Part shown: in pieces, positions 1 to 10,489 of the stretch
Layout of the letters: every line of letters begins with the position of its first letter
Numbering within the stretch: the stretch's first letter is position 1
Assembly (NCBI RefSeq): GCF_943734655.1
Contig: NC_071354.1
Span: 43,439,744-43,503,743, forward strand
Length of the DNA stretch: 64,000 nucleotides
Reading direction: 5' to 3'
Source of the DNA: Sabethes cyaneus
Taxonomy: Eukaryota > Arthropoda > Insecta > Diptera > Culicidae
Program-made: the position numbers and the translations under genes
Notes under the pieces: generated by a model
Told to the model about the DNA's origin: nothing
The model's database searches: none
Seen by the model: the letters and a program-made list of their open reading frames with translations, nothing else

Positions 1-930
1 ATTGTCCTCGCCAGGAAACTACAACGAAGGAATCTATCACTTTCACCGAAGAGGAAATTAAGCGTGGATTGCGTTCACTTGATCCAACCAAGTCATCTGG
101 TCAGGATGGGATGCCTAATAAACTATTAAAAAGTGTTGCAATTCGTTAGTTATTCCGCTGACCAAATTATTTAACTCATCGCTAGCAGCAGGAAACTTTC
201 CCAGTCCATGGACAATCTTACGGCTAACACCAATTCATAAAAAGGGATCTAAATTGAGAGCAGAAAATTATAGGGGGGTGGTTATTTTATCCGCGATCCC
301 GAAACTGTTTGAAGCACTTGTTTATAGTAAGTTATACTCAGTAGTAGAGAATTGGATACTGCCAGCTCAACACGGATTCTTCAAGCGTCGATCAGTGGTT
401 ACAAATTTGTGTGAGCTCACCACAAGTCATAGAATGGGTGAAAACGGATTACCAAGTTAATTGCGTGTATACAGACATGACGAAGGACTTCGATCTTGTA
501 GGAATTCAGGAAGTGTTGAGCGCGGTAGCGCATGCTGGCATTGGTGATTCGTTGATGAGGTGGATCCATTTCCATATATATTAGTATAAAAGGTGCATGT
601 TCCGAACCATATACTGTAACGTCAGGGGTACCGCAAGGTAGTCATTTGGGACCACTTCTGTTCTTCATACTAATGAGTGAGCTACCTAACTTAATCAACA
701 ATGCTTGTATATTAATTTACGCGGACGATGTGAAGCTTTTTTATCCAGTTAGAAAAAGGGAGGATTGCTTAATGCTCCAAAGTGACCTGCAAGTTTTTTG
801 ACAATTCTGTTGTAGATGCAAACTACAAATCAATCACGAAAAATGTTCTACAATAACGTTTACCCGTTGTTCGAGCCCAGTTGTATTCGATTATACCTCA
901 GATGGAAATGTGATAAAGAGGATAAGTAAG
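1..930 (+). mobile_element. Jockey-like non-LTR retrotransposon, reverse transcriptase fragment, broken
   Basis: Reverse transcriptase blocks can be read in shifting frames. They are an SGQDGMPNKLL block near 95-130, NYRGVVILSAIPKLFE near 266-315, GVPQGSHLGPLLF near 625-665 and a YADDVKLF box near 718-740. This order matches the fingers and palm of Jockey-clade reverse transcriptases. Stops and frameshifts separate the blocks, so no enzyme can be made. The left end is cut by the window edge, and the right side runs into an RTE-like insertion at about 931. The fragment is antisense to diablo and lies inside that gene's last intron. Clade assignment is by motif resemblance only. Confidence 0.8.
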
Positions 931-2880
931 GTTAAAGAGGATGATGGATGAGGAAAACGCTGCGCGGGCGGCCAAGATACGCAGGGCCACACGTCAGAAC
1001 GTGTAAAGACACAAATAGAAGAAGATGCAGCGAAACCAAATCTTTCGGGAGAAAAAGCGCTACCTGGAAGAGCAAGAATATGCAGAGTTGGAGCGGCTGC
1101 ATCGTTCTCAGGATACGCGAAAGTTCTACCAGAAACTGAACGGATCCCGCAAAGGCTTTGTGCCGCGAGCCGAAATGTGCCGGGATAAGAATGGCAGTAT
1201 TCTGACGGACGATCGTGAGGTGACCGATACGTGGAAGCAGCACTTCGACGAACACCTGAATGACGTCCAGGCGGAGAACCATGGCGGCGGTGAAAGCGAT
1301 TTCGACGATGCAACAAACGGGGAAGAGGTGCCAGCCCCAACGATAGGCGAAGTTAAGGAGGCCATCATGCAGGTAAAGAACAAGTCAGCTAAGAAAGATG
1401 GCATCGGAGCGGAGCTTATTAAAATGGGACCAGAAAAGCTGGCCGTTTGTATGCACCGGCTAATTATTAGAATTTGGGAAACAGAACAGCTACCGAAGGA
1501 GTGGAAAGATGGGTTTATCTGCCCGATCTATAAAAAGGGCGACAAGCTGGACTGTGAGAACTATCGAGCAATCACCGTTCTCAATGCCGCCTATAAAGTG
1601 CTGTCCCAAATCATTTTCCGCCGTCTATCACCAATTGCGAATAGATTTGTGGGAACTTATCAAGCCGGCTTCGTCGAAGGTCGATCTACAACGGATCAAA
1701 TATTTACACTGCGGCAAATCCCCCAAAAGGGCCGTGAATACAGAGTTCCCACACATTATTTGTTCGTTGACTTCAAAACCGTATACGATACCATCGACCG
1801 GAAAGAGCTATGGAAAATCATGAACGAGAACAGCTTCCCCAGAAAGCTCATCAAACTAATTAAATCTATGATGAATGGTACACAGTGCTGTATTCGGATT
1901 TCGGGTGGATTGTCAAGTTCATTCGAATCACACAGAGGGCTTCGTCAAGGTGAATATGAATATCTTTCATGCCTGCTGTTCGACATAGCGCTACAAGGTG
2001 TTATGAGCCGAGCGGATATCAACACACGGGGCGCGATATTCAACAAATCTAGTCCATTCGTCTGCTTTGCCAATGACATGGATATTACCGGCAGAACATC
2101 TGTGGCGGTGGCTGAACAGTACACCAGACTAAAGCGCGAAGCAGAAAAGATTGGGTTAAAGGTAAATACGTCTAAAACAAAGTACATGCTGGCCAGCGGA
2201 ACCGAGGCCGAACGACACCGCTTGGGCAGAAGTATATTGATCGACGGCGATGAGTTTGAGGTAGTCGATGGATTTGTCTACCTTGGCTCACTGGTAACGG
2301 CGGACAATGATATCAGCCGTGAGATTCGGAGGCGTATTATCAGCGGAAGTCGTGCTTACTACGGGCTTCACAAGCAATTGCGGTCGAGCAGACTAAGTCC
2401 CCGTACAAAGTGCACCCTGTACAAGACGCTTATTAGACCGGTTGTTCTCTACGAGCATGAAACATGGCCAATGCTCGAGGAGGACCTTGGAGTGCAAGGA
2501 GTTTTCGAACGACGAATGCTACGAACGATCTTCGGCGGCGTACAGGAGAACGGAGTATGGGGGCGGAAGATGAACCATGAACTCGCACAGCTCTATGGCC
2601 AGAAGGTGGCTAAAGCTGGACGGATACGATGAGCAGGGCATGTTGCAAGAATGCCGGACAACTACCCTGCAAAGATGGTGTTCGCCTCAAATCCGGTAGG
2701 AACAAGACGACCAAGAGCGCACCGAGCAAGATGGTTAGACCAGGTGGAGCGAGATCTGGCGGAGACTACTCGGTGTCCGAGGAATTGGAGAGCGGTAGCC
2801 CTCAACCGAGTTACATGGAAAAACTTTGTTCAACAGGCTTTGTCTTAGGACGGCAAGCCACCTAAGTAAGTAAGTAATAG
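931..2880 (+). mobile_element. RTE-like non-LTR retrotransposon copy 1, 5'-truncated, near-intact RT frame
   Basis: One long frame (1025-2632, 535 codons) holds reverse transcriptase and the C-terminal region. It has an ENYRAITVLNAAYKVL block, QAGFVEGRSTTDQIFTLRQ, motif A at FVDFKTVYDT, RGLRQGE, and a C-terminal domain ending near a GHVARMPDNYPAKMVFASN stretch. The catalytic YADD-type box reads FAND (about 2069-2080), so one of the two metal-binding aspartates is asparagine and the enzyme is predicted dead. The endonuclease domain is missing, as usual for 5'-truncated insertions. The 3' end is a short (AAGT)n tail at about 2866-2878, typical of RTE-type elements. It appears to sit inside the Jockey-like fragment to its left. 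Copies 2 (29829) and 3 (37502) are the same family. Confidence 0.88.
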
Positions 2881-3612
2881 GAGAACGTCTGCTAATACAT
2901 CTAAACTCATGGTCTGGGTTGAGTGCATACATCCTAAGGCGATTCGAAAACAACGATAATGTATGCGCTCTAGTTTAATGATGTGGATGTTTGCACTTTT
3001 GCAGTGAAGCAAAAACAGAAACAATCATCTTCTAGAACAAATAATATCGTTGTTTTGTAAAGTTTGATGAGTTCTCCGGGATGAGCTCACCACTATGTTT
3101 CAGTTACTGTTCCAAGCAAATTGATGCTTTGGAGATATTTCTTAATCAAATACGTTATATGACACTTCCAAATGCATTTGGAATCAAACCAATTTATGTA
3201 CTAAAACCCAAGAAATCATTTTATCCATCAGTTGAAGTTGTAACTGAGCAGGTTAACGTTCTAGAAAATAGCAATAATTCAATTTTTCCTGCAGAAAACT
3301 CAATAGCTAACTGTGAAGCCCAGGTTGACAAATTGATTAAAGAATCTTGCTATGATCTTTGTAGATCGATAGCTGTAGACCCGGAACTACACTGTCCCCT
3401 GCAAATTATCTTATTGTACACGGGTTTTTAAGACATCCATCAATTTGTTTTGACACAAAAATTATAAAGTAGAGGACTTAAACACGCGCCCTGAGGAAGA
3501 CCTATGTATTGAATTCGAGATGTTGATAAATCGCCGTATGAGAAATGCATGTTTTTCGAATAGTAAATTATGTAAAAAATTGTTTTAAATTGGGGAAAGC
3601 AACCGATCTAAC
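2881..3612. other. Part of the diablo last intron; one unrecognised 116-codon frame at 3081-3431 (+)
   Basis: This stretch lies between the RTE tail and the diablo splice donor. The plus-strand frame 3081-3431 has a normal-looking amino-acid mix but no domain, repeat, signal peptide or membrane segment that I recognise. It lies inside an intron on the opposite strand and has no visible promoter or splice context. It may be debris from a mobile element or a chance frame. The missing last kelch exon of diablo was looked for on the minus strand here and not found. Confidence 0.3.
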
Positions 3613-3618
3613 ACTTAC

Positions 3619-5243
3619 CCCACTTCTGCGAGACGTCATCGCAACGATAGGACTCCACGAGTTCGTGTGCGGGTTGTATCGCTCTGCCGAAGACAGCTCC
3701 ATGCAGTCATCTCGACCGCCAACCGCGTAGATGAAGTTGTTAAACACGGCACAGCCCAAATGTTTCCGCCTGGTCGACATAGGACTAACGGCACACCACT
3801 TATTCTGTCGCGGGTCGTACCTCTCAACCGTGTTCAATGGGCACTGGCCATCCGAGCCACCAATTGCGTACAGATATCCTCCCAACACAGCGACGGCTAC
3901 ACCAAGCCGGCGCGTGGTCATCGGTGCTACCTTAGACCACTTATTCTCCTTCGGATCATACCGTTCCACGTGATTCAAACATTGAACTCCGTCCTGACCA
4001 CCGACGGCATAAAGAAATCCGTCCAGCACCGCTACCCCAACACTCGTTCGGCAACTGGTCGTCGGAGCAACATCGCAGCTCCACTGATTTGTTTGCGGAT
4101 CGTACCGTTCAATGCTATTCAGATAGCTCTGGCCATCATGTCCACCGACAGCATACAAGAGGTCATTTAGCACAGCAACCCCAACGCCACAACGACGCTT
4201 GCTCATCGGAGCGACCATCTTCCAGTCTGCAGTCTCCGGATCAAATCGTTCAACAGAAGCAATTGCGTCTCCAGAGCACCAGCCACCAACAGCGAACAAC
4301 ACTTCACCTCGTCGCGTTGGTTTCCTGGGCCGTGTGCGTGGTCCTTGCATTAAGGGTCGCTCTTGTGGAAGCAACAAGTAATTCTTTGCCTCGTCTACTA
4401 AATCACGACATGCTTCATCGGATCGTACGAGCAGATCCGATCCCACTGTGCCAACAAGAAATTTTGGACTAAGCAGCGGCATTCGTACATGCTGCAACAC
4501 CTGTGCCAAATGTTGTCGCCGTTCAGCAACATTGTATTTCAACCAGGCCATCACTGCATTAAACACTTGCTCTTCGGAACGGACATTCAACTCATCGCTG
4601 CAAATGATATCTACCAGCTGGCCGACTGGCAGCAACAAGAACTCTTCGCTTTCCATCACTTCTTGGAAATTGTGCTGCGTAAATTTATCTGCAATCCGAA
4701 GCAACTCGCGGCAGGAGTGCGTATCGGCAAAAGCTCGAATGCCCAAACAGTTGGTCGGATCCAGCTGTCGCTTTAAGAATTCACAGCAAATATCTTGAAT
4801 TTCGGCCAGTTGCAGTAAACAAGCCGCTGGAAGCAATGTCTGGACGTTGGATTCTTCAACAACAATGTGCGAAGTGTAGCAGAAATCGATCAACAGTTCC
4901 ATTGCATTTTCATCTATATCTCTAATGGTTACTTCAGTCTGACGGGATTCTTCCAACTCGCCGGTGAACATGGCCCGGAAATATGGACTGCATGCTGACA
5001 GTATAACCCGATGGGCGAAGATCTTTCGCCCGCTCACGTTTATTACCACGTCGCACAGTTCACGATGCCGACGGAGGACATTCAGTTCGGTTAGCGTTAC
5101 ACGCGGATGTTTTTCCGACGTGTGTGATAGTCTGAAAGTAGACGCAAATTAGCAAAGTTTATCTAGATGACAGATACACTGGAATTTGCACCGACTCACC
5201 TCGCTGGAGACGGAGGTCGATCAGAGATCAGAACGTCGCCCAT
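3619..5243 (-). CDS. dbo: Kelch-like protein diablo (BTB-BACK-kelch, Cul3 ubiquitin-ligase adaptor), 3' partial
   Basis: There are two coding exons on the minus strand. Exon 1 is 5243-5200 (start MGDVLISDRPPSPA, donor gtgagt). Exon 2 is 5131-3619 (acceptor ctttcag, donor gtaagt at 3618-3613). The intron between them is 68 bp and the joined frame gives 519 codons. Residues about 30-135 are a BTB domain (RKIFAHRVILSACSPYF), about 140-240 a BACK domain, and from about 285 five complete kelch blades, each with a YAVGG or YAIGG core and ERYDP or ERYNP. The frame stops at a phase-0 donor after TSRRSG, so the sixth blade and C-terminus must be on a further exon. None is visible down to position 1, so that intron exceeds 3.6 kb and contains retrotransposons. 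BTB-kelch proteins of this type recruit substrates to cullin-3 ubiquitin ligases; diablo of flies is the closest family I know. Identification is strong; the substrate is unknown. Confidence 0.95.
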
Positions 5244-5297
5244 TCTGTTAGCCGCAAGGCGCAGCGGGGCAGAGGCCCAACCCCACACGGTATCTAT
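5244..5297 (-). other. dbo: 5' UTR part of diablo exon 1, with a probable upstream UTR intron
   Basis: Just upstream of the diablo start codon, the minus strand shows a pyrimidine-rich stretch ending in ctcatcgcag at about 5307-5298, a good splice acceptor. This implies that the ATG exon begins at about 5297 and that at least one non-coding exon lies further upstream (higher coordinates). I could not place that exon; the 5640-5910 region on the minus strand is one candidate. The acceptor is seen; its use is inferred. Confidence 0.5.
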
Positions 5298-6948
5298 CTG
5301 CGATGAGAAAAACACACAAAAAAACTCTATTATTAGTTTCAAGAATTCATTTAACCGAAACATCAATCATGACCAAGCTGATTAGGGAAGGTAAATGGCC
5401 TTCATAAAAGTTCAAGGATGACTTGATTATCAAACAATTTCCTTATTTCTTATTCACATAGGCACAAAAATGTTATTTATACTGAACTCCACAAATATTT
5501 TAGAAATTGTTCAGCGAAACAGGCAGAACGATGAACGATGACTCCATTTCGTGAATAAACAATACAAAGCGCAAATCTTGACACGAATAAAATACAGCCA
5601 AAATAAAATATTGCTAACGCAACGCGATATTGAGCACGCACCAAAATAACACAAACGGGGCGTAGTGCATCCTGTTTTTCTGCACCCCACCGACCTCACC
5701 AGTCACCACACACAAGCCATTTTCGTATTGCCAAACTTGCCACTGACCTTTGTAACTTTTGCTGCAAACCAGGCCCCGTACAAAAGAGCGAAAAAGCCTT
5801 TCTGGTTGGGGCTGCGGCACTCGTTTCTGGTGATTCGTTTACTAGTCCTATAAAACTTCCAAATTTTTCGCCGCACAGCAACAGCAGTTTTTACGAGCAA
5901 ATCAAATCACTGAGACAACGGGATTTTATTTTTGATGAGTGCTGCAGCTAATGGTGGTGGTCTGATTGCTTAGCGAAAAAATGCAATCTGTCCGAAGACC
6001 AACAAATGACGCCTTTTATTGCCATTTAACAGCTTCATTTTCGGTGCAATTTGTGGGAAACACACTCGCGAACACTTATCCAAACGAGTATTACAGTTTG
6101 GGAGGAATTTTCGCGTGAAAAATGGATTTTTCGCAAAACTAAACCTACGTTGATCAAAACTGCTCTTTTTCAAGATGACTGCGTTTTGTTCGTTTTGGTT
6201 TTGCAGTACGAGGCGGCCAGTGATGCCAAAATTTTCATTGTCCTTCATTGTTTTCATTGAATTTCATAAAATATTTTCAATTTTGAGATTTCAAAACTCT
6301 ACATAAAATCTGTAACTTCTATGCATAACTTTTACATATTTAGTATTGCTAAAATACATATTTTTATTTAAAAATTAGCAGAAGCGTTAAAATTAACAAA
6401 ATAAGTATATCCATATATTGAAATCTGCATAGATGGCCACACTGATTGCAGATTTCCGTCCAGTGGGTTTATTTGAGTGAGTAAACGTCAAACGATGGAT
6501 CAGGGTTGCATCCGCAGACCGCAATCAATTTCATTCACGGAGAAAAATGTTTGGTAAAAACAATCATATTTTAAGATCCAAATTTTAAAAACGAAATGTG
6601 TATTTGAGAAGTGTTAATTGACATCGGGATTTAATTTAGGTATGTATGGTTATGTTTATAACTGCGAAACCGAAAAATGTAGATCCAGATATAATTATGA
6701 AAGTTTTCTACTAATTGTTTAAAATATTTTAAAGCAAAATCATATCAATATTTTATCCTCGCTTTTATCCAAGGTAAGCCTAAATAATGTTCATATCCGT
6801 TAGTATTATTTATTATGGTTATTATTAAGTAAATACGTTATTTTCTAACCCAACCACAACATTTGATTGATTCTAAACTGGGAATTTTAATATTTTTTAA
6901 TCCACTTCAAACGATTTTAGTTTTCCATAATTTTGACAATTTGAAATA
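5298..6948. other. Intergenic DNA between divergent diablo and myopic; promoter side of diablo
   Basis: No coding exon is supported. The region is AT-rich with short chance frames on both strands. It must contain the upstream non-coding exon and promoter of diablo, but I see no TATA box or initiator strong enough to call. The part from 6260 to 6940 is very AT-rich and carries no recognised element. Confidence 0.4.
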
Positions 6949-7455
6949 CAGTATCCCCCCGCTAATCCGACACCCAATAATCCGACGACTCGATAGTCCG
7001 GATCTCGCTAATCCGGAAAATTCCGAATTAAAACGTATTGTACTTGACTTCTTTCAATCGAACACTACCTTCGTTTGGCGTATTCGTTAAAGTCAGAATG
7101 GCACTCTTTCTTACTAAATGGAAATCGTACATGGTGCTGCTTCTAACTACGTTCACTTTGGTCATGGCTATAATATTTTCATTGCTATTCTCAATAGACT
7201 GATGTGCTTGCGCTTATTTCGACACTAACTAAGAATTTTAAAGTATTTTGTTGACGAAATTGAGTATTACAGAGTATAAAACATAGTTATTGCGTACTTA
7301 CGACAAATATTTTCGAAAATTTCCGGAGTTGTTTACGTATGGATGTAAACAAAACCACATTTCAAACTCACGCTGACGTCAGTTTGACTGTCGGATTATC
7401 GAGTCAAAATTCGCTAATCCGGCTATAAATTTGTCGGATTAGCGGGGCGGTACTG
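6949..7455. mobile_element. pogo/Tigger-like MITE, 507 bp, TA target duplication
   Basis: The left end begins CAGTATCCCCCCGCTAATCC and the right end, reverse-complemented, begins CAGTACCGCCCCGCTAATCC. The terminal inverted repeats are about 24 bp with two mismatches. TA dinucleotides flank both sides (6947-6948 and 7456-7457). Further copies of a TAATCCG or TAGTCCG motif lie just inside each end, as is common in pogo-like elements. There is no transposase frame, so the element is non-autonomous. It sits directly against the palindromic element at 7456. Confidence 0.85.
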
Positions 7456-7670
7456 TATTGCAAATTGCTTCAAAAACGCGAAATGCAAGAAACTTGCAGA
7501 CATTTTGCATGCAAAATCCCAGCAGCGAGCCGTCAATTATTCATGTCAATTTATTGGGATTGACACTCGCAATAAGTTGACATGAATATTTGACAGCTCG
7601 CTGCTGGCATTTTACTTGTAAACTGTTTTCAAGATTTTTGCATATCGCGTTTTTAATGCAGTTTGCAATA
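7456..7670. mobile_element. Palindromic MITE, about 215 bp, arms of about 95 bp
   Basis: The left arm begins TATTGCAAATTGCTTC and the right arm, reverse-complemented, begins TATTGCAAACTGCATT. Shared inner blocks include AAAACGCG, CAGCAGCGAGC and TATTCATGTCAA. The two arms pair with scattered mismatches over nearly the whole length, leaving a small centre near 7555-7570. No coding capacity is present. The superfamily cannot be assigned from the termini alone. Confidence 0.75.
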
Positions 7671-8558
7671 AAACTATCTCATTTTTACCACAGCGCCAAC
7701 TGCTTGCCGAAAAAAGCTTTTGTTTGCGAATTGAAATTTGCGTAAACACCCACATAGAAATGCACGCCAAACAATAATGTAAAAAGCTATCAAAATTTGG
7801 TGCATAGCGAAACGGGTACTATGCAACGTGCTGGCAATACTGTAATCTGCATACAATTTCGGCTTCGCTCAAATTTTGGTCCGGTGGTCCAGTTTGACAG
7901 TTTATCTCTTAGCTAAAGCTCTGTTCATACTGACCCAACAAACATTTTTGTTGTATAATAACTTATCAAGCGCCTGTTCGCTGGGTTTAGGCTGTATAAT
8001 GGTTGAATAAACTGCTCTTCTGCTCTTTGTTGGGGAAACTTCAGCTATCTGGTACCAGGTAATTGAAATGTTTTCCGATTTTCCGAAATATTTTAAGTGA
8101 TACCGAGCATTACCAGATTTTGAGACACGCATTTTAAGGCGGAAGATAAATAATCAATCAGGAACAGGATATGTTTGGAGTAAACTGATTTACATAGCTT
8201 GCTTCACGGTTCACAGTATGAATGGTTCTTGCAAATCAATCTGCGCTTGCAGCGATGCGATGTTTGGTAATGGCTTCAGGAAACAATCAACTTTCCAGTC
8301 CATTGGTAATATGGTAATATTTTCTTTTCTTAAACTGTGAAAATTTAAAAAAAAATTATTATTGAAAATTATTAAATGCGAATTACAAGTTGATACGCTT
8401 ATGTTCACCCCTAAGAAAGAATTGACGTCTGATGGTCAGTTCTAATTTGAAAACCAATTTTGACAACCATTTTCTACAACGGAACCTAAGTATCAAAGAC
8501 CTCACCAGCGAAATTCGACTGTACTTCACACTACAAAATTGCTGAAGCGGATATCTAT
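7671..8558. other. Intergenic, nothing recognised
   Basis: The sequence is AT-rich, with only short chance frames on both strands. No inverted termini, RNA gene or coding exon was found by eye. Confidence 0.4.
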
Positions 8559-9477
8559 ACCTTTTCGCGCGCTTAAAGGTGGCTAGTGGGTACAGTTTTC
8601 TACAATGTTTATTTGCTTTTGGGAACTCCGCTTACGTGTGCTTGAAAGTTGTACAACAACAATTAAGGCAGGAAATATCAACTTGGCGTGACTACCCGAA
8701 AAAAATCTACATTAAATTTTGTAGTAGAAATAATGCTTCTACAGCAGTTTTTATTGTAAACATTGAAATTTATAGTAAATTTTTTGTAAAAGTGCCTCAA
8801 ATTCCAATTTTTTATAGTTTTTATTAATTTATGCTATGGAATTGGCCATATTTCATCATAAATTTGCTGCCTTTTTTAATTATATTTTGTTTTTTCGCCT
8901 AAAAAAATTACCATGACAGGACGATAACTTTTACTGTAAATGAAAATTTTTGTTCGCGAAAAACTAGATTTTTTTATTGTTAAGATACTTAAAAACCCGT
9001 CATTTTTATGGTAGAATGTCTGAAAACCATGAAAGTTATGGTGGACAATAATAAGTTTGATGGTTTGGTTATCTTTTCTGACAATGAATTTTTTTGTTTC
9101 TACTGTATTTTGTATCCTCTGTTACAATAATTTTTATCTTCGTGCTATTGTTAGTTTTTCCGGGTAAAGTTGCCAAAGGCATGCTAACAAGGGACTGGCA
9201 ACCCTATCCCTACTCAATGTGTTTGACAGTAGCCAACATCTACCGCCGGCGTGGGTATTATTTGCAAAAATCTGGCTAAGATTGGAAAATACTACCCGTC
9301 TGCAAGCATACCGGCTTTGCAGAGTGAAACGAACAGAACGTATACCGGTGTCATGCTGTTTCATTTACGCAAATGGTTAGATGTTGACTCCAAAAACATG
9401 GCTGCCTAGCAGGACCGTGCATGCTAACGTTCTCCGAAAGTTGTACCCACAAGCCGCCATTACGCACGCGAAAAGGT
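8559..9477. mobile_element. Non-autonomous DNA transposon, about 919 bp, long terminal inverted repeats
   Basis: The left end reads ACCTTTTCGCGCGCTTAAAG and the right end, reverse-complemented, reads ACCTTTTCGCGTGCGTAATG. The match continues inward through GTGGGTACA to about 45 bp with scattered mismatches. The interior is AT-rich and has no transposase-like frame. No clean target duplication was identified: the left flank ends in TA, while the right side runs into the next element within four bases. The class is unknown. Confidence 0.7.
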
Positions 9478-9480
9478 CAA

Positions 9481-9918
9481 TACACTGAAGTCGCTTATTA
9501 CGCGGTTTGTTTTTTACGCGATTAATTTTCAGCGGGGTGGTGTGGCACTCATCGGTTTTGGTACCTTTGGTACTGGGACCTATTTAAAGGTTGATTCGTT
9601 TAAAAACAACTAAAACTAATTAGAAAGCAGTTAAACACAGCCTCTTAGTTATAATTATTATTAGCCGTTAGTTTCGATACGCTGGTTGGTTCCAAATTGT
9701 CGCCATCCGCAAAATTATGACAATTTCACACCCCTGCTAATTTTACGTGAATTACGGAATTTACGATTTTCGGAATATCGGATGTGCTCAAAACGTCTAT
9801 TTTTTCGCGTAGTGTTGAAATCCAGTTTTTTACTCGAAATTTTGTTATTTTACGCGAATTTTGGAATTTACGCGGTTTTGATTTACGCATCCTTCGCGTA
9901 AAAAGCGACTTGAGTGTA
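9481..9918. mobile_element. MITE with TACACT(C/G)AAGTCGC termini and internal acgcg repeats, copy 1
   Basis: The left end is TACACTGAAGTCGCTTATTA. The right end, reverse-complemented, is TACACTCAAGTCGCTTTTTA. The body has repeated units containing ttttacgcgaatttcggaat. A block around 9780-9834 (tgctcaaaacgtctatt and onward) is nearly identical to the copy at 36443-36752. The terminal TA on each side suggests TA duplication, as in Tc1/mariner-type elements. A smaller hAT-like element interrupts it at 9530-9736. Confidence 0.75.
9530..9736. mobile_element. hAT-like MITE, 207 bp, nested inside the acgcg MITE
   Basis: The ends are CAGCGGGGTGGTGTG on the left and, reverse-complemented on the right, CAGGGGTGTGAAATTG. 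These are CAG-type termini as in hAT elements. An 8-bp flanking duplication is ttaatttt (9522-9529) against ctaatttt (9737-9744), with one mismatch. Removing the insert and one flank restores a continuous acgcg-type repeat like the copy at 36 kb. No coding capacity is present. Confidence 0.7.
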
Positions 9919-10489
9919 TATATGATAATATTATGAAGTGTCTTACCCTTGGACCCCTCGCTTTCTGGTCCACCAGTGCGTTGGTTTTACGAGTTCATTT
10001 TTTCGAACTGCTACTGTATTTTACTGGTTGCACTTGCACCCACTGAGAGGCACAGTAGCGGACAATCGCTTTGCAGCACTGGTGCCGTAATGTCCAGGTT
10101 ATGTTTTCATTTTGAAGCATATCAATCGTCACTCTGAAAATATTGATTTGGGCGGCGCGAAGAGTTATCAAAGACATTTAAAAAATTAAGTAAGCATGCG
10201 AAGAAACCGAATAATCTAATTTACGCTCACTAATGACTATTTAGGATTAGAAAAAACCTCGGAAAAAACTTAAAATGTTCCAAGGGTTTAAGGTTTTAAT
10301 TTTTTTAAGTTTACCTGGCATCCCTTCCTTGTTGTCATTAATGTTTTTGTAACATTTTTCTTTGTGCAAACGTCATCGCGGCTTTGTGAAGAAGAAAAAT
10401 CAGCAGTGCAAAATCTTCGATCGGATTCGGAAATTTATTTCATCGTAGCATAAAAGTCGAAAAATTGCTGCCTAATCGCATAGCTCACC
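9919..10489 (+). promoter_or_regulatory. Upstream region and 5' UTR of myopic
   Basis: No coding exon is seen. The last 100-150 bases before the start codon are less AT-rich and have no intervening splice acceptor, so they are probably 5' UTR. The start context is tcaccATGg, a good Kozak match. No TATA box was called. The transcription start is not determinable by eye. Confidence 0.4.

Noticed and set aside
3667..4798. Plus-strand frames overlapping diablo
   Set aside because: They lie opposite the conserved kelch and BTB exon and show no domain of their own.
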